A stretch of DNA of 64,000 nt, from contig NZ_WWER01000005.1 in assembly GCF_009857885.1 (NCBI RefSeq), positions 62,001 through 126,000 of the forward strand. The letters run 5' to 3'. The notes under the pieces were generated by a model. The model was not told the origin of the DNA. It did no database searches and saw only the letters and a list, made by a program, of their open reading frames with translations. Origin of the DNA: Pusillimonas sp. TS35 (GTDB lineage Bacteria > Pseudomonadota > Gammaproteobacteria > Burkholderiales > Burkholderiaceae_B). A program made the position numbers and the translations under genes. Of the stretch, positions 54,702 to 64,000 are shown piece by piece (position 1 is the stretch's first letter; each line of letters starts with the position of its first letter).

Positions 54702-55498
54702 AGCCGTTGTTTGCCATGCGTCGCGTTCGCACAGGGATCGGCTCCCTAATCATACTGGTCGTACTTATCGCCGCCTGGGAAGCGGCCGTCCGCCAATTCG
54801 GTTGGTCGCCCTTGGTCCTTCCGGCACCCAGCCGGGTCTGGCACAGCTTGTGGTCGGGCCTGGTCGCTGGCTATTTCTGGCCGCACATTGTGCAAACAAC
54901 GCGAGAAGTCTTGCTGGGCCTGCTGCTCGGCGGGGCCATCGGTTTTGGCATGGGCCTATTGCTGGCGCAGTCGCGTTTTGTCCAGGCGGTTCTCATGCCA
55001 TACATTCTGGCCAGCCAGGTCGTGCCCAAACTTGCGCTGGCCCCGCTGCTGACGCTGTGGCTGGGTTTTGGCACGCTGCCGATGGTGGTGATCACCGCGC
55101 TGGTCTGTTTCTTCCCCTTGTTGGAAAACACCCTTACCGGCCTGGGCCAGACAGACCAGGCCAGGTTGGAACTGTTCCGCATGCTGGGGGCCAGCCGTTG
55201 GCAAACCTTGTGGCGGCTGCGGCTGCCGATGGCCATGCCTGGCGTCATGGCAGGTGTGCGCATCGCCGCGGTGCTTGCGCTGGTTGGCGCCGTGGTGGGC
55301 GAGTTCATTGGCGCCAGCCAGGGCCTGGGGGCGCTCATCATCGCCGCCCAGGGCTCTATGGATACCGCCTTGATGTTTGCCGTTCTGTTGCTGATCACCA
55401 TACTGGGCTTGCTGCTGTATCAGCTAAGCCTGCTGTTGCAGCACATTATGCTGCGCCATTATTCATCTACTCGGGAGTCAAGCGCCCATGAATACTAG
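54698..55498 (+). CDS. ABC permease, ThiX-like
   Basis: This gene encodes 266 residues with about six hydrophobic segments. LVLPAPSRVWHSLWSGLVAGYFWPHIVQTTREVLLG is the standard start of the SsuC/TauC/ThiX class. FRMLGASRWQTLWRLRLPMAMPGVMAGVRIA is the EAA loop that contacts the ATPase. The ATG at 54698 overlaps the ATPase stop by ATGA, and the gene overlaps the receptor gene by 11 bases. Confidence 0.87.
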   Translation: MKPLFAMRRVRTGIGSLIILVVLIAAWEAAVRQFGWSPLVLPAPSRVWHSLWSGLVAGYFWPHIVQTTREVLLGLLLGGAIGFGMGLLLAQSRFVQAVLMPYILASQVVPKLALAPLLTLWLGFGTLPMVVITALVCFFPLLENTLTGLGQTDQARLELFRMLGASRWQTLWRLRLPMAMPGVMAGVRIAAVLALVGAVVGEFIGASQGLGALIIAAQGSMDTALMFAVLLLITILGLLLYQLSLLLQHIMLRHYSSTRESSAHEY

Positions 55499-56486
55499 AC
55501 GCCGAATTCTGCACGCAATTGCCGCTTTGTGCGCGGCGGGTGGGTTGGGTGCATACGCTGTGCCGACCTTCGCCCAGGCGGCGCCGCAGCCCATCACCTT
55601 GGCTGGTTGGAGCAAACCGATCAGCGAGATCACTCAGATTCTCGCCGAACCTGAGCTTGGCCATTTCAGGCACGAAGGGCTGACGCTGAATTATCTGCCG
55701 GGCGCGGGCGGGGGCGACGCCCTGCGCAATCTGTTGAGCGGGCAGGCGGATGTCGCCTTCACTGATCCGGGCTCCTTCTTTGCGGCCCTGGACAAAGGGG
55801 CGAAGCTGCGCGCCATTTATGACATCTATCCCCAGAACGTCTTCAATGTTGTAACGCTGGAGGGCAGCCCCATACAGAGCGCGGCCGATCTCAAAGGCAA
55901 GCGCATCGGGGTGTACAGCCTGTCCAGCGGTACGCGCCAGAATCTGCAGATCCTGCTGCACAAGGCGGGGCTGAACGAAGGTGATGTCACCATCATCGTC
56001 ACCGGTCTGCTGAACTTTGCTCCGTTGATGCAGGGGCAGGTAGACGCCACCGCGGCCACGGATACAGGTCTGTTGCTGGCAAAATACCGCGGCCTTAAAA
56101 ACCCTGGTGTGATAAAGGTGGCGGATTACCTGAATTACTCCAGCGATCTGTTCGTGGTGCGCGAAGAAGACTATCAGCGGCGCAAACCCTTGCTGCAGCG
56201 ATTTCTGCGCGCTTATCGCGCCAGCACGCAGTGGATGATGGGCCACCCCGACGACGCGGCCCGTCTCGCGGTCAAATACGCCATCGATGGCCGCGACCCA
56301 GTGCTGAATCGGCAGATCATCGAGGCGCGCAATGCGTCCAGCCTTTCGGCATATACCGATCAGCATGGGCTGGGGGCGCTGGATCTGGTGTCTTTGCAGG
56401 CCGCGGCGGACGCTTATTACGAGCTGGGGCTGATCGGCCATAAACTCGACCTGCGCGATGCGGTGGCGACGGATATGCTGCCATGA
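55488..56486 (+). CDS. ThiY/NMT1-like periplasmic receptor
   Basis: This gene encodes 332 residues. A signal peptide ends at about residue 30 (TFAQA). The mature protein starts PITLAGWSKPISEITQILAEPELGHFRHEGLTL and carries GAGGGDALRNLLSGQADVAFTDPGSFFAAL, the NMT1/THI5-like receptor motif. ThiY proteins of this family bind formylaminopyrimidine and related thiamine-pyrimidine fragments. Here the TPP riboswitch 4.3 kb upstream supports a thiamine precursor as ligand. The exact ligand could differ, because taurine and nitrate receptors share the fold. Confidence 0.84.
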   Translation: MNTRRRILHAIAALCAAGGLGAYAVPTFAQAAPQPITLAGWSKPISEITQILAEPELGHFRHEGLTLNYLPGAGGGDALRNLLSGQADVAFTDPGSFFAALDKGAKLRAIYDIYPQNVFNVVTLEGSPIQSAADLKGKRIGVYSLSSGTRQNLQILLHKAGLNEGDVTIIVTGLLNFAPLMQGQVDATAATDTGLLLAKYRGLKNPGVIKVADYLNYSSDLFVVREEDYQRRKPLLQRFLRAYRASTQWMMGHPDDAARLAVKYAIDGRDPVLNRQIIEARNASSLSAYTDQHGLGALDLVSLQAAADAYYELGLIGHKLDLRDAVATDMLP

Positions 56487-56559
56487 GTGGTGGCGCACCA
56501 CAGGTTAGTTGCAATGCATGTGGCACGCATTGGCTGCGGCGGCCAGTCAGGAAACTTCA

Positions 56560-57327
56560 ATGAAACTGAACGATAAAGTCGTATTGATCACGGGTGCCGG
56601 CCGGGGCCTGGGCGCGGCTACGGCGCGTGCCTTTGCCCGCGAGGGGGCGGTGGTGATCGTCAACTATCTGCAAAATACCCAGGCGGCCGAACAAGTGGTC
56701 GCCGACTGCAAGCAAGCGGGTGGGCAGGCCTGGGCCATGCAGGCCGACGTCACGGACGCTGTGGCGGTCCAGGATATGGTGAGCGAGATCGTCCTGGAAA
56801 CAGGGCGCATCGACGTTCTGGTCAACAATGCATTCGCGCCGTATCGCTTTGATCCCGACACCCGTCTCCGTTTTACGCAATTGGGGTGGGAAGCCTGCCA
56901 GCGGCAGTTCGAGGGGGCGGTGAAGAGCGCGTGGCAGACGAGCCAGGCCGTGGTGCCGCACATGCAGCGGCAGGCCGGCGGCAGTATCATCAACATCAGT
57001 ACCGACCTGACCGAGCAGGCGGTGGTGCCATATCCTGACTACGCCACAGGCAAGGCGGCCCTGCAGGGCCTGAGCCGACAAATGGCGGCCGACCTGGGGC
57101 AATATGGTATCCGCGTCAATTGTGTAGCGCCGGGCCTTGTCTGGCCCACCGATGCCAGCCGCGACACCCGCGCCAGCATACGGCAGCAGATCATCGCCCA
57201 GACGCCGCTGCGGCGCGTAGCCACACCAGAGGACATCACCGGCCCCATCTTGTTTCTGGCGTCAGCTTACAGCCAGTTCATGACGGGGCAAGTGATTTAC
57301 GTGGATGGCGGGCTGTTGATGCGCTGA
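56560..57327 (+). CDS. SDR-family reductase at end of TPP-regulated operon
   Basis: This gene encodes 255 residues. The cofactor loop is LITGAGRGLGAATA, then NNAFAPYRFD in place of the usual NNAG. The catalytic Ser is in IINISTDLTEQ and Tyr-x-x-x-Lys in PYPDYATGKAALQ; C-terminal GQVIYVDGG follows. It is annotated-by-similarity as a 3-oxoacyl-ACP reductase type, but true substrate is open. It follows the receptor gene by 73 bases on the same strand with no terminator seen between, so it probably belongs to the riboswitch operon. There it could reduce the aldehyde produced by the LuxC-like enzyme to an alcohol. Confidence 0.82.
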   Translation: MKLNDKVVLITGAGRGLGAATARAFAREGAVVIVNYLQNTQAAEQVVADCKQAGGQAWAMQADVTDAVAVQDMVSEIVLETGRIDVLVNNAFAPYRFDPDTRLRFTQLGWEACQRQFEGAVKSAWQTSQAVVPHMQRQAGGSIINISTDLTEQAVVPYPDYATGKAALQGLSRQMAADLGQYGIRVNCVAPGLVWPTDASRDTRASIRQQIIAQTPLRRVATPEDITGPILFLASAYSQFMTGQVIYVDGGLLMR

Positions 57328-57490
57328 CCCGCGCAGGGCACCCGGGCAGGTGGCCCGCGGCATGTGCAGGCCTGCGCAGGCTGCAAACAGCAGCCGTGCC
57401 TGCCGGCAAGTGCGTACCGGCCACCCCGGCAGGCCCGGGCGCCGCCTGGCGGCGGCGCTGCGTTGTGTGAACAACGCCTTCCCGGCTTGT

Positions 57491-59137
57491 TTACAGTCCG
57501 TTGTAGACCGGCCCTTCGCCACCCTGCGGTGCCACCCACACGATGTTCTGTGTCGGATCCTTGATGTCGCAGGTCTTGCAGTGCACGCAATTCTGTGCGT
57601 TGATCTGCAGGCGGTCGGCGCCGTCGTCCGTCTTGACGAATTCGTACACGCCGGCAGGGCAGTAGCGTGCTTCGGGGCCGGCATACTTGGCCAGGTTGAT
57701 GTTCACCGGCACCGTGTCATCCTTCAGTGTGAGGTGCACGGGTTCGTTTTCGTCGTGGTTGGTGTTAGAGATGAACACCGAGCTCAGGCGGTCAAAGGTG
57801 AGCTTGCCGTCGGGTTTGGGGTACTCGATGCGCGCGCACTCGGCGGCTGGCTGCAGACAGGCGTGATCGGGCTTGTTGTGGCGAAGCGTCCAGGGCATTT
57901 TGCCCTTGAGCAGCTTTTGCTCGATGCCGGTCATCAAGGTGGCGATGGTGCGGCCTTTCTTGAACCATTGCTTGAAGTTGCGCGCCTTGTTCAGCTCTTC
58001 GTGGAGCCACGAGGCCTTGAAGGCTTCGGGGTAGGCGGCCAACTCGTCGTAGCTGCGGCCGGCAGCCAGGGCTTCGAAGGCGGCCTCGGCGGCCAGGGCG
58101 CCGGTCTTGATGGCGGCATGGCTGCCCTTGATCCGCGAAGCGTTCAGGAAGCCCGCTTCGCAGCCTATCATGGCGCCACCCGGGAAAACAAATTTGGGAA
58201 GCGCCATCAGGCCGCCGGCCGTCAACGACCGCGCACCATAGGCGATGCGCTTGCCGCCCTCAAACGTGGGCCGGATAGCGGGATGCGTTTTGTAGCGCTG
58301 GAATTCTTCGAAAGGAGAGAGCCAGGGGTTGGCGTAATCCAGCCCCACCACCAGGCCCACCACAACGATGTTGTCGTTCAGGTGATAAAGGAAGGAGCCG
58401 CCGTAGGTGTCGGAATCCAGCGGCCAGCCGGCGGTGTGCATGACCAGGCCGGGCCGCGACTGCGAGGGGTCGACTTCCCACATTTCTTTGATGCCGATGC
58501 CGTAGCTTTGCGGATTGCAGTCGGTGTCGAGTTTGTAGTTGGCGATGAGCTGGCGGCCCAGTTGGCCGCGCGAGCCTTCGGCAAACAGCGTGTAGCGGGC
58601 GTGCAGCTCCATGCCGGGCTGATAATGCGCGGTATGCGTACCGTCGCGCGCGACGCCCATGTCGCCGGTGGCCACGCCCTTGACGGCGCCCTGTTCGTTG
58701 TAAAGCACTTCAACGGCAGCGAAGCCGGGGAAAATATCCACACCCAGCGCCTCGGCCTGTTCGCCCATCCATCGCACTACATGCCCCAGGCGAACGATGT
58801 AGCTGCCGTGGTTCTTGAAGCAGTCGGGCAGTAGCCAGCCTGGCGTGCTGCGTGCACCTTTCTCGGTGAGAAACAAGAATTTGTCTTCTGTTACTTCGGT
58901 ATCGAGGGGGGCGCCTTTTTCTTTCCAATCGGGGATCAGTTCAGTCAGGGCGCGTGGGTCCATCACAGCGCCGGAAAGAATATGCGCGCCGATCTCGGCC
59001 CCTTTTTCGAGCACACAGACGCTGATTTCAGTGTCGCGCTGGGCAGCCAGCTGCTTGAGCCGAATGGCGGCGGCCAGGCCAGCGGGCCCGCCGCCGACCA
59101 CGACTACGTCATACTCCATCGATTCGCGTTCAGACAT
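57491..59137 (-). CDS. electron transfer flavoprotein-ubiquinone oxidoreductase
   Basis: This gene encodes 548 residues. The FAD-binding start YDVVVVGGGPAGLAAAIRLKQLA and GAEIGAHILSGAVMDPRAL are diagnostic. The C-terminal 4Fe-4S cluster has Cys in ARYCPAGVYEF and the C-x2-C-x2-C of NAQNCVHCKTCDIKDP. It passes electrons from ETF, reduced by acyl-CoA dehydrogenases such as the one at 25757-26953, to ubiquinone at the inner membrane. GGAGATCC precedes the ATG. It is convergent with the TPP-regulated operon; the 163-base gap between them contains GC-rich inverted repeats but no T-run terminator. Confidence 0.95.
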   Translation of the reverse strand: MSERESMEYDVVVVGGGPAGLAAAIRLKQLAAQRDTEISVCVLEKGAEIGAHILSGAVMDPRALTELIPDWKEKGAPLDTEVTEDKFLFLTEKGARSTPGWLLPDCFKNHGSYIVRLGHVVRWMGEQAEALGVDIFPGFAAVEVLYNEQGAVKGVATGDMGVARDGTHTAHYQPGMELHARYTLFAEGSRGQLGRQLIANYKLDTDCNPQSYGIGIKEMWEVDPSQSRPGLVMHTAGWPLDSDTYGGSFLYHLNDNIVVVGLVVGLDYANPWLSPFEEFQRYKTHPAIRPTFEGGKRIAYGARSLTAGGLMALPKFVFPGGAMIGCEAGFLNASRIKGSHAAIKTGALAAEAAFEALAAGRSYDELAAYPEAFKASWLHEELNKARNFKQWFKKGRTIATLMTGIEQKLLKGKMPWTLRHNKPDHACLQPAAECARIEYPKPDGKLTFDRLSSVFISNTNHDENEPVHLTLKDDTVPVNINLAKYAGPEARYCPAGVYEFVKTDDGADRLQINAQNCVHCKTCDIKDPTQNIVWVAPQGGEGPVYNGL

Positions 59138-59396
59138 TTTGAAAGGATCTCCCTATTTGTAATACTCAATACTTGCGCCATTGTATTGCAGACTGCTTTG
59201 GTCATGACCGCTCGCGGTGCCGGGGCTGCGCGATATCGATCCGCAAGAATCAACGGGAATGGCGCAGTGCAGCATCGGCCGTTATACTTTAAACACAGCG
59301 TCGGTGACGAGCCCGGTCTGCTGTAGCCGCCGCGCTCGCAGTGCGATGGCACACGGCGGGTCGCATGACAATCAATCAACAAAGGTCGGTCAAACC

Positions 59397-59825
59397 ATGC
59401 AGGCAGGTGAAGCAGCAAGCCCTGCGCCCCTGGCAGTTCGCAAGTTCGCGATGCCGGTGCGCTGGGGCGATCTCGATGCGCTCAGGCACGTCAACAATAC
59501 GGTGTACTTCCGCTTCTTCGAAGAGGCCCGGGTGCGTTTTATGGATGAAGTGCGGGCTCAAACCGGCATTTATAAGGCGTTTGTGCTCGCCCATACAGAA
59601 TGTGACTTCATGCGGCCGCTGCATTATCCCGTCACGGTGGTCGTGCAGCAGGCCTTGCTGCGCATCGGCGGCAGCAGCCTGTTGTTCGAGGCTGTAATCG
59701 AACGTGAAGACCAGCCGGGGGTGGCCTGCGCGATAGGGCGGTACACCATCGTGGGTGTAGACGGCGCCACACAGCGGCCGCAGCCGTGGTCCGACGCCGA
59801 ACGCGCACTGCTGGCCTCGCTGTAG
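59397..59825 (+). CDS. hotdog-fold acyl-CoA thioesterase (YbgC/FadM-like)
   Basis: This gene encodes 142 residues. The 4-hydroxybenzoyl-CoA thioesterase motif VRWGDLDALRHVNNTVYFRFFEEAR carries the catalytic Asp of W-G-D-x-D. CDFMRPLHYPVTVVVQ follows. The start MQAGEAASP at 59397 gives the family length; the frame is open 60 codons upstream. It hydrolyses an acyl-CoA, with chain length unknown. It is divergent from the ETF-QO gene. Confidence 0.88.
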   Translation: MQAGEAASPAPLAVRKFAMPVRWGDLDALRHVNNTVYFRFFEEARVRFMDEVRAQTGIYKAFVLAHTECDFMRPLHYPVTVVVQQALLRIGGSSLLFEAVIEREDQPGVACAIGRYTIVGVDGATQRPQPWSDAERALLASL

Positions 59826-59978
59826 TACGAAGGCGCCGGCCCGGTATAAATGTGGGCCCATGGCCATGGCGCGCTGTCCGGCATTATCATTCATCGCATA
59901 TGCGGTATCGGCACGGTCCTCGCGCATGCGCGGCATCATATAACCCAAAGCACATCGTCATAACAAAGGAAAGGAGTA

Positions 59979-60686
59979 ATGAATAAAGTCTATCCAAGCG
60001 CCCCAGAGGCGCTCAAAGGCATCGTCGCCGATGGGCAAACCATTGCCGTCGGCGGTTTCGGCCTGTGCGGCATCCCCGAGGCGCTTATTGCCGCGCTGCG
60101 CGATTCCAACGTCCAGAACCTCACCTGCGTCAGCAATAACGCCGGTGTCGATGGCTTTGGCCTTGGCCAGTTGCTGGAAACCCGCCAAGTCAAGAAAATG
60201 ATCGCCTCATATGTCGGCGAAAACAAAGAGTTCGAACGCCAGTACCTGGCCGGCGAACTCGAACTCGAGTTCACGCCCCAGGGCACGCTGGCTGAAAAAC
60301 TGCGCGCCGGCGGCGCGGGCATCCCCGCATTCTTTACGCGTACCGGCGTGGGTACGCTGGTGGCAGAGGGCAAAGAGGTGCGCGAATTCGACGGCCACCA
60401 GTACGTCATGGAGCGCTCCATCGTTGCCGATGTGTCACTGGTCAAGGCCTGGAAGGCCGACCGCAGCGGCAACCTGGTGTTCCGCAAGACGGCGCGCAAC
60501 TTCAACCCCAATGTGGCGATGGCTGGCAAGATCACTGTTGTCGAAGTCGAAGAAATCGTCGATACCGGCGCGCTCGATCCCGACCAGATCCACCTGCCAG
60601 GCATTTACGTACACCGCATCGTGCTCAATGCACACCCCGAGAAACGCATCGAAAAACGTACCGTGCGCAACGGTCAAGGAGCTTGA
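59979..60686 (+). CDS. scoA: 3-oxoacid CoA-transferase subunit A
   Basis: This gene encodes 235 residues. Family marks are [36 protein letters not shown] and [24 protein letters not shown] with [24 protein letters not shown]. It transfers CoA from succinyl-CoA to acetoacetate together with ScoB. AAAGGAAAGGAG is a strong ribosome site. Product acetoacetyl-CoA connects with 3-hydroxybutyrate dehydrogenase at 20728-21510 in ketone body and PHB use. Confidence 0.94.
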   Translation: MNKVYPSAPEALKGIVADGQTIAVGGFGLCGIPEALIAALRDSNVQNLTCVSNNAGVDGFGLGQLLETRQVKKMIASYVGENKEFERQYLAGELELEFTPQGTLAEKLRAGGAGIPAFFTRTGVGTLVAEGKEVREFDGHQYVMERSIVADVSLVKAWKADRSGNLVFRKTARNFNPNVAMAGKITVVEVEEIVDTGALDPDQIHLPGIYVHRIVLNAHPEKRIEKRTVRNGQGA

Positions 60687-60688
60687 AC

Positions 60689-61342
60689 ATGGCCTGGGAT
60701 CGTGAACAAATGGCTGCGCGCGCCGCGCGCGAACTGCAGGATGGTTTCTATGTGAACCTGGGCATCGGCCTGCCTACGCTGGTGGCTAACCACGTGCCTC
60801 AGGGTGTCGAAGTCTGGCTGCAATCCGAAAACGGTCTGTTGGGCATCGGCCCCTTCCCGACAGAAGATGAAGTGGACGCCGACTTGATCAACGCGGGCAA
60901 ACAGACCGTGACCACGCTGCCGGGTTCGTCCATCTTTGCCTCGGCGGATTCCTTCGCCATGATCCGCGGCGGCAAGATCAACCTGGCCATACTGGGCGCC
61001 ATGCAGGTGTCTGAAAAAGGCGATCTGGCCAACTGGATGATTCCGGGCAAGATGATCAAAGGCATGGGCGGCGCCATGGATCTGGTCGCCGGCGTCGGCC
61101 GGGTAGTGGTGTTGATGGAACATGTCGCCCGCAAGAAAGACGGCACGGAAGACTTCAAGCTCTTGCCGGAATGCACGCTGCCGCTAACCGGCGTGGGCGT
61201 GGTCGATTTGATCATCACCGACTTGGGTGTGATGGAAGTCGCCGAAGATGGCCTGAGGCTGATCGAGTTGGCGCCTGGTGTCACGGTGGACGAAATCAAG
61301 TCCAAGACACCGGCCAGGCTCGACGTGTCCGCGGTCAGTTGA
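60689..61342 (+). CDS. scoB: 3-oxoacid CoA-transferase subunit B
   Basis: This gene encodes 217 residues. [19 protein letters not shown] is followed by the catalytic-Glu motif [10 protein letters not shown], then [29 protein letters not shown]. It starts 2 bases after the scoA stop with CAAGGAGC upstream. It forms the heteromeric transferase with ScoA. Confidence 0.95.
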   Translation: MAWDREQMAARAARELQDGFYVNLGIGLPTLVANHVPQGVEVWLQSENGLLGIGPFPTEDEVDADLINAGKQTVTTLPGSSIFASADSFAMIRGGKINLAILGAMQVSEKGDLANWMIPGKMIKGMGGAMDLVAGVGRVVVLMEHVARKKDGTEDFKLLPECTLPLTGVGVVDLIITDLGVMEVAEDGLRLIELAPGVTVDEIKSKTPARLDVSAVS

Positions 61343-61358
61343 TCATCCGGGAGCGCGC

Positions 61359-63152
61359 ATGCAGTCTCTACCCATTGTGGAACGCCTGCGCGCGCTGCGC
61401 GCAGCCCTGACGGCGCGCGGCATTGATGCGTACGCCGTACTCACTGCCGATCCCCACCTCTCCGAGTACCTGCCGGCACACTGGCAGGGCAGGGAGTGGC
61501 TGAGCGGGTTCACCGGTTCAGCCGGCACGCTCGTCGTCACCGAAGCCTACGCTGGGCTTTGGACCGACAGCCGCTATTGGGAGCAGGCCGAGGGCGAATT
61601 GGCGGGTACGGGTATCGCAACCATGCGCGCCGGCGAAGCGGATGTCCCGGAGCCGGCGCAGTGGCTGGCCGCCAATTTGCCGCATGGCGCCAAAGTCGGC
61701 GTTGATGGCCAAGCCATGTCGGCGCAGGCGTATCGGCAGTGGCAAGAGGCGCTGGCGCCCTCTGGCGTCCGGCTGGTTGTAGATCAAGACCTCCTGGCCG
61801 ATATCTGGCATGATCGTCCACCGCTTCCCGCCGCTCCCGTCTACGAACACCTGCCGCCCTACGCATGCCGCACCCGCGCCGAGAATCTCGCGGCGGTGCG
61901 CGCAGCCATTGTCGAACATGGCGCGCAATGGCATTGGCTGTCATCCCTGGACGACATTGCCTGGCTGTTCAACCTGCGCGGCAGCGACGTACCTCACAAT
62001 CCAGTTTTCCTGGCCTTTGCGCTTATCGCCAGCGAACGCGCCACGCTGTTCGTGGCGCCCGGCAAGGTCAGCCCGGCCCTGGCAGAGGCGCTGGCCGCCG
62101 ACGGCATTTCCCTCCAGCCCTACGAGGCAGCGGCCGGCGCGTTGGCCTGCCTGCCTGAGGGTGACACCCTGTTGGTGGATCCAGCCCGCATCACAGCCGG
62201 AACGCTGGCCGCGGCGGCCTATGTCGGCAAGGCAGAAGCGCTCAACCCCTCGCAGCGTCTGAAGGCGCGCAAGAACGCGGCCGAAATCGCCAATGTGCGT
62301 CGGGCCATGGAGCAGGACGGCGCCGCGCTGTGCGAGTTTTTTTCCTGGTTCGAGGCAGCACAGGGTGTCGAACGCATTAGTGAACTCACCATAGACGAAA
62401 AGATCTGCGCCGCCCGCGCGCGCCAGCCAGGCTTTGTCACCACCAGTTTCGGCACTATTGCAGCCTTCAATGCCAATGGCGCCATGCCCCACTACCATGC
62501 CACACCCGAGGCTCACGCGGTCATCGAAGGCGACGGCTTGCTGCTCATCGATTCAGGCGGGCAGTATCCGGGTGGCACCACAGACATCACCCGGGTTGTG
62601 CCCGTGGGGCAGCCTAGCGCCGACCAACGGCGCGATTTCACCCTTGTGCTGCAAGGCATGATCGCGCTGTCGCAGGCGGTGTTCCCGCGCCGCATACAGG
62701 CCTCGCTGCTCGACACGCTCGCGCGGGCACCCATCTGGCGCTCGGGTGCCGAATTCGGCCACGGCACTGGCCACGGTGTGGGTTATTTCCTCAATGTCCA
62801 TGAGGGCCCGCAGTCTATTTCCTATCGCGCACGCCAGACACCGGACACGGTGATGGACCTGGGCATGATCACCTCCAACGAGCCGGGCCTGTATCGGCCC
62901 GGGAAGTGGGGCATACGCATCGAGAACCTGGTGCTGGCGGTGCCGGCGCTGCACACCGAATTCGGCGAGTTCCTCCAGTTTGAAACCCTTACGCTATGTC
63001 CCATCGACACGCGCTGCATCGAATGCGCAATGCTGTCCGATAGCGAGCGTGCCTGGCTCAACAGTTATCACCAAGAGGTGCGTGCACGGCTTGCGCCGCT
63101 GGTGCAAGGTGCGGCGCTCAATTGGTTGCGGGTGCGCACCGAGCCGATCTGA
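61359..63152 (+). CDS. Xaa-Pro aminopeptidase (aminopeptidase P, M24B)
   Basis: This 597-residue long-form aminopeptidase P has two N-terminal creatinase-like domains (LRALRAALTARGIDAYAVLTADPHLSEYLP; DDIAWLFNLRGSDVPHNPVFLAF) and a pita-bread catalytic domain. Metal ligands are visible: Asp in LLIDSGGQYPGGTTDITR (two), His in GHGTGHGVGYFLNVHEGP, Glu in SNEPGLY and Glu in IRIENLVL. It removes N-terminal residues before proline. It starts 16 bases after scoB, so it may be cotranscribed, though there is no metabolic link. Confidence 0.93.
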   Translation: MQSLPIVERLRALRAALTARGIDAYAVLTADPHLSEYLPAHWQGREWLSGFTGSAGTLVVTEAYAGLWTDSRYWEQAEGELAGTGIATMRAGEADVPEPAQWLAANLPHGAKVGVDGQAMSAQAYRQWQEALAPSGVRLVVDQDLLADIWHDRPPLPAAPVYEHLPPYACRTRAENLAAVRAAIVEHGAQWHWLSSLDDIAWLFNLRGSDVPHNPVFLAFALIASERATLFVAPGKVSPALAEALAADGISLQPYEAAAGALACLPEGDTLLVDPARITAGTLAAAAYVGKAEALNPSQRLKARKNAAEIANVRRAMEQDGAALCEFFSWFEAAQGVERISELTIDEKICAARARQPGFVTTSFGTIAAFNANGAMPHYHATPEAHAVIEGDGLLLIDSGGQYPGGTTDITRVVPVGQPSADQRRDFTLVLQGMIALSQAVFPRRIQASLLDTLARAPIWRSGAEFGHGTGHGVGYFLNVHEGPQSISYRARQTPDTVMDLGMITSNEPGLYRPGKWGIRIENLVLAVPALHTEFGEFLQFETLTLCPIDTRCIECAMLSDSERAWLNSYHQEVRARLAPLVQGAALNWLRVRTEPI

Positions 63153-63169
63153 CGCCGCGCAAGCTATAA

Positions 63170-64000
<831 letters not shown>

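Noticed and set aside
57328-57490. Terminator between the TPP operon and the ETF-QO gene
   Set aside because: GC-rich inverted repeats are present but none is followed by a T-run on either strand.

Overview
The window reads as chromosome of a GC-rich betaproteobacterium, most likely Burkholderiales/Alcaligenaceae (Bordetella, Achromobacter or Pusillimonas-like). The reasons are a Bug/TctC-type periplasmic receptor, wlbABC-type diacetamido-uronic acid genes, a hmuSTUV (bhu-like) heme operon, an ilvI-ilvH-ilvC block, and the pssA, rpsO-pnp and pyrG housekeeping genes. This assignment is by recognition of protein families; no search was run.

Layout. Positions 1-15368 (minus strand) hold a surface-polysaccharide operon. 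A NusG/RfaH-like antiterminator gene is followed by a 305-base leader with an ops-like element, then wza, wzc, wlbA, wlbB, wlbC, a Wzx-type flippase, a FemAB/GNAT-like acyltransferase, a polysaccharide deacetylase-like gene, a GT4 glycosyltransferase, an AsnB-type amidotransferase and a second GT4 that runs off the left edge. Many of these genes overlap by ATGA. Positions 15848-20213 hold a Cds1-like PLP enzyme, a LysR regulator, and a divergent pair of a URO-D-family protein and a Bug receptor. A tRNA-Ser(CGA) lies at 20289-20378. Positions 20728-24645 hold 3-hydroxybutyrate dehydrogenase, YaaA and a FUSC-family membrane protein. The yaaA and FUSC stop codons abut inside a perfect 24-bp palindrome.

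Positions 24750-35960 form a coherent catabolic island. A strong promoter with a TetR-type palindrome in its spacer drives an SDR, an acyl-CoA dehydrogenase, an APH-type kinase, a DUF6285 protein and an acyl-CoA synthetase. These are the same five families as the levulinate / 4-hydroxyacid pathway LvaABCDE. A complete LIV-type ABC transporter and a TetR gene follow. Positions 36501-44008 hold ilvI-ilvH-ilvC and then a Fur-box-preceded heme operon (hmuS-T-U-V). Positions 44279-51141 hold pssA, a BamE/SmpA-like lipoprotein, rpsO-pnp, and a periplasmic rhodanese, a YeeE/YedE transporter and a 54-residue membrane protein.

The most interesting segment is 51171-57327. A TPP riboswitch and an apparent Shine-Dalgarno-sequestering hairpin precede a LuxE-like acyl-protein synthetase, a LuxC-like acyl-CoA reductase, an ABC importer whose receptor resembles ThiY/NMT1, and an SDR. 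LuxE, LuxC and the SDR together could reduce a carboxylate to an alcohol. Under thiamine control and beside a pyrimidine-type importer, this suggests salvage of an oxidised thiamine fragment. The window ends with ETF-ubiquinone oxidoreductase, a hotdog thioesterase, scoAB, an M24 aminopeptidase P and the start of pyrG (cut by the right edge).
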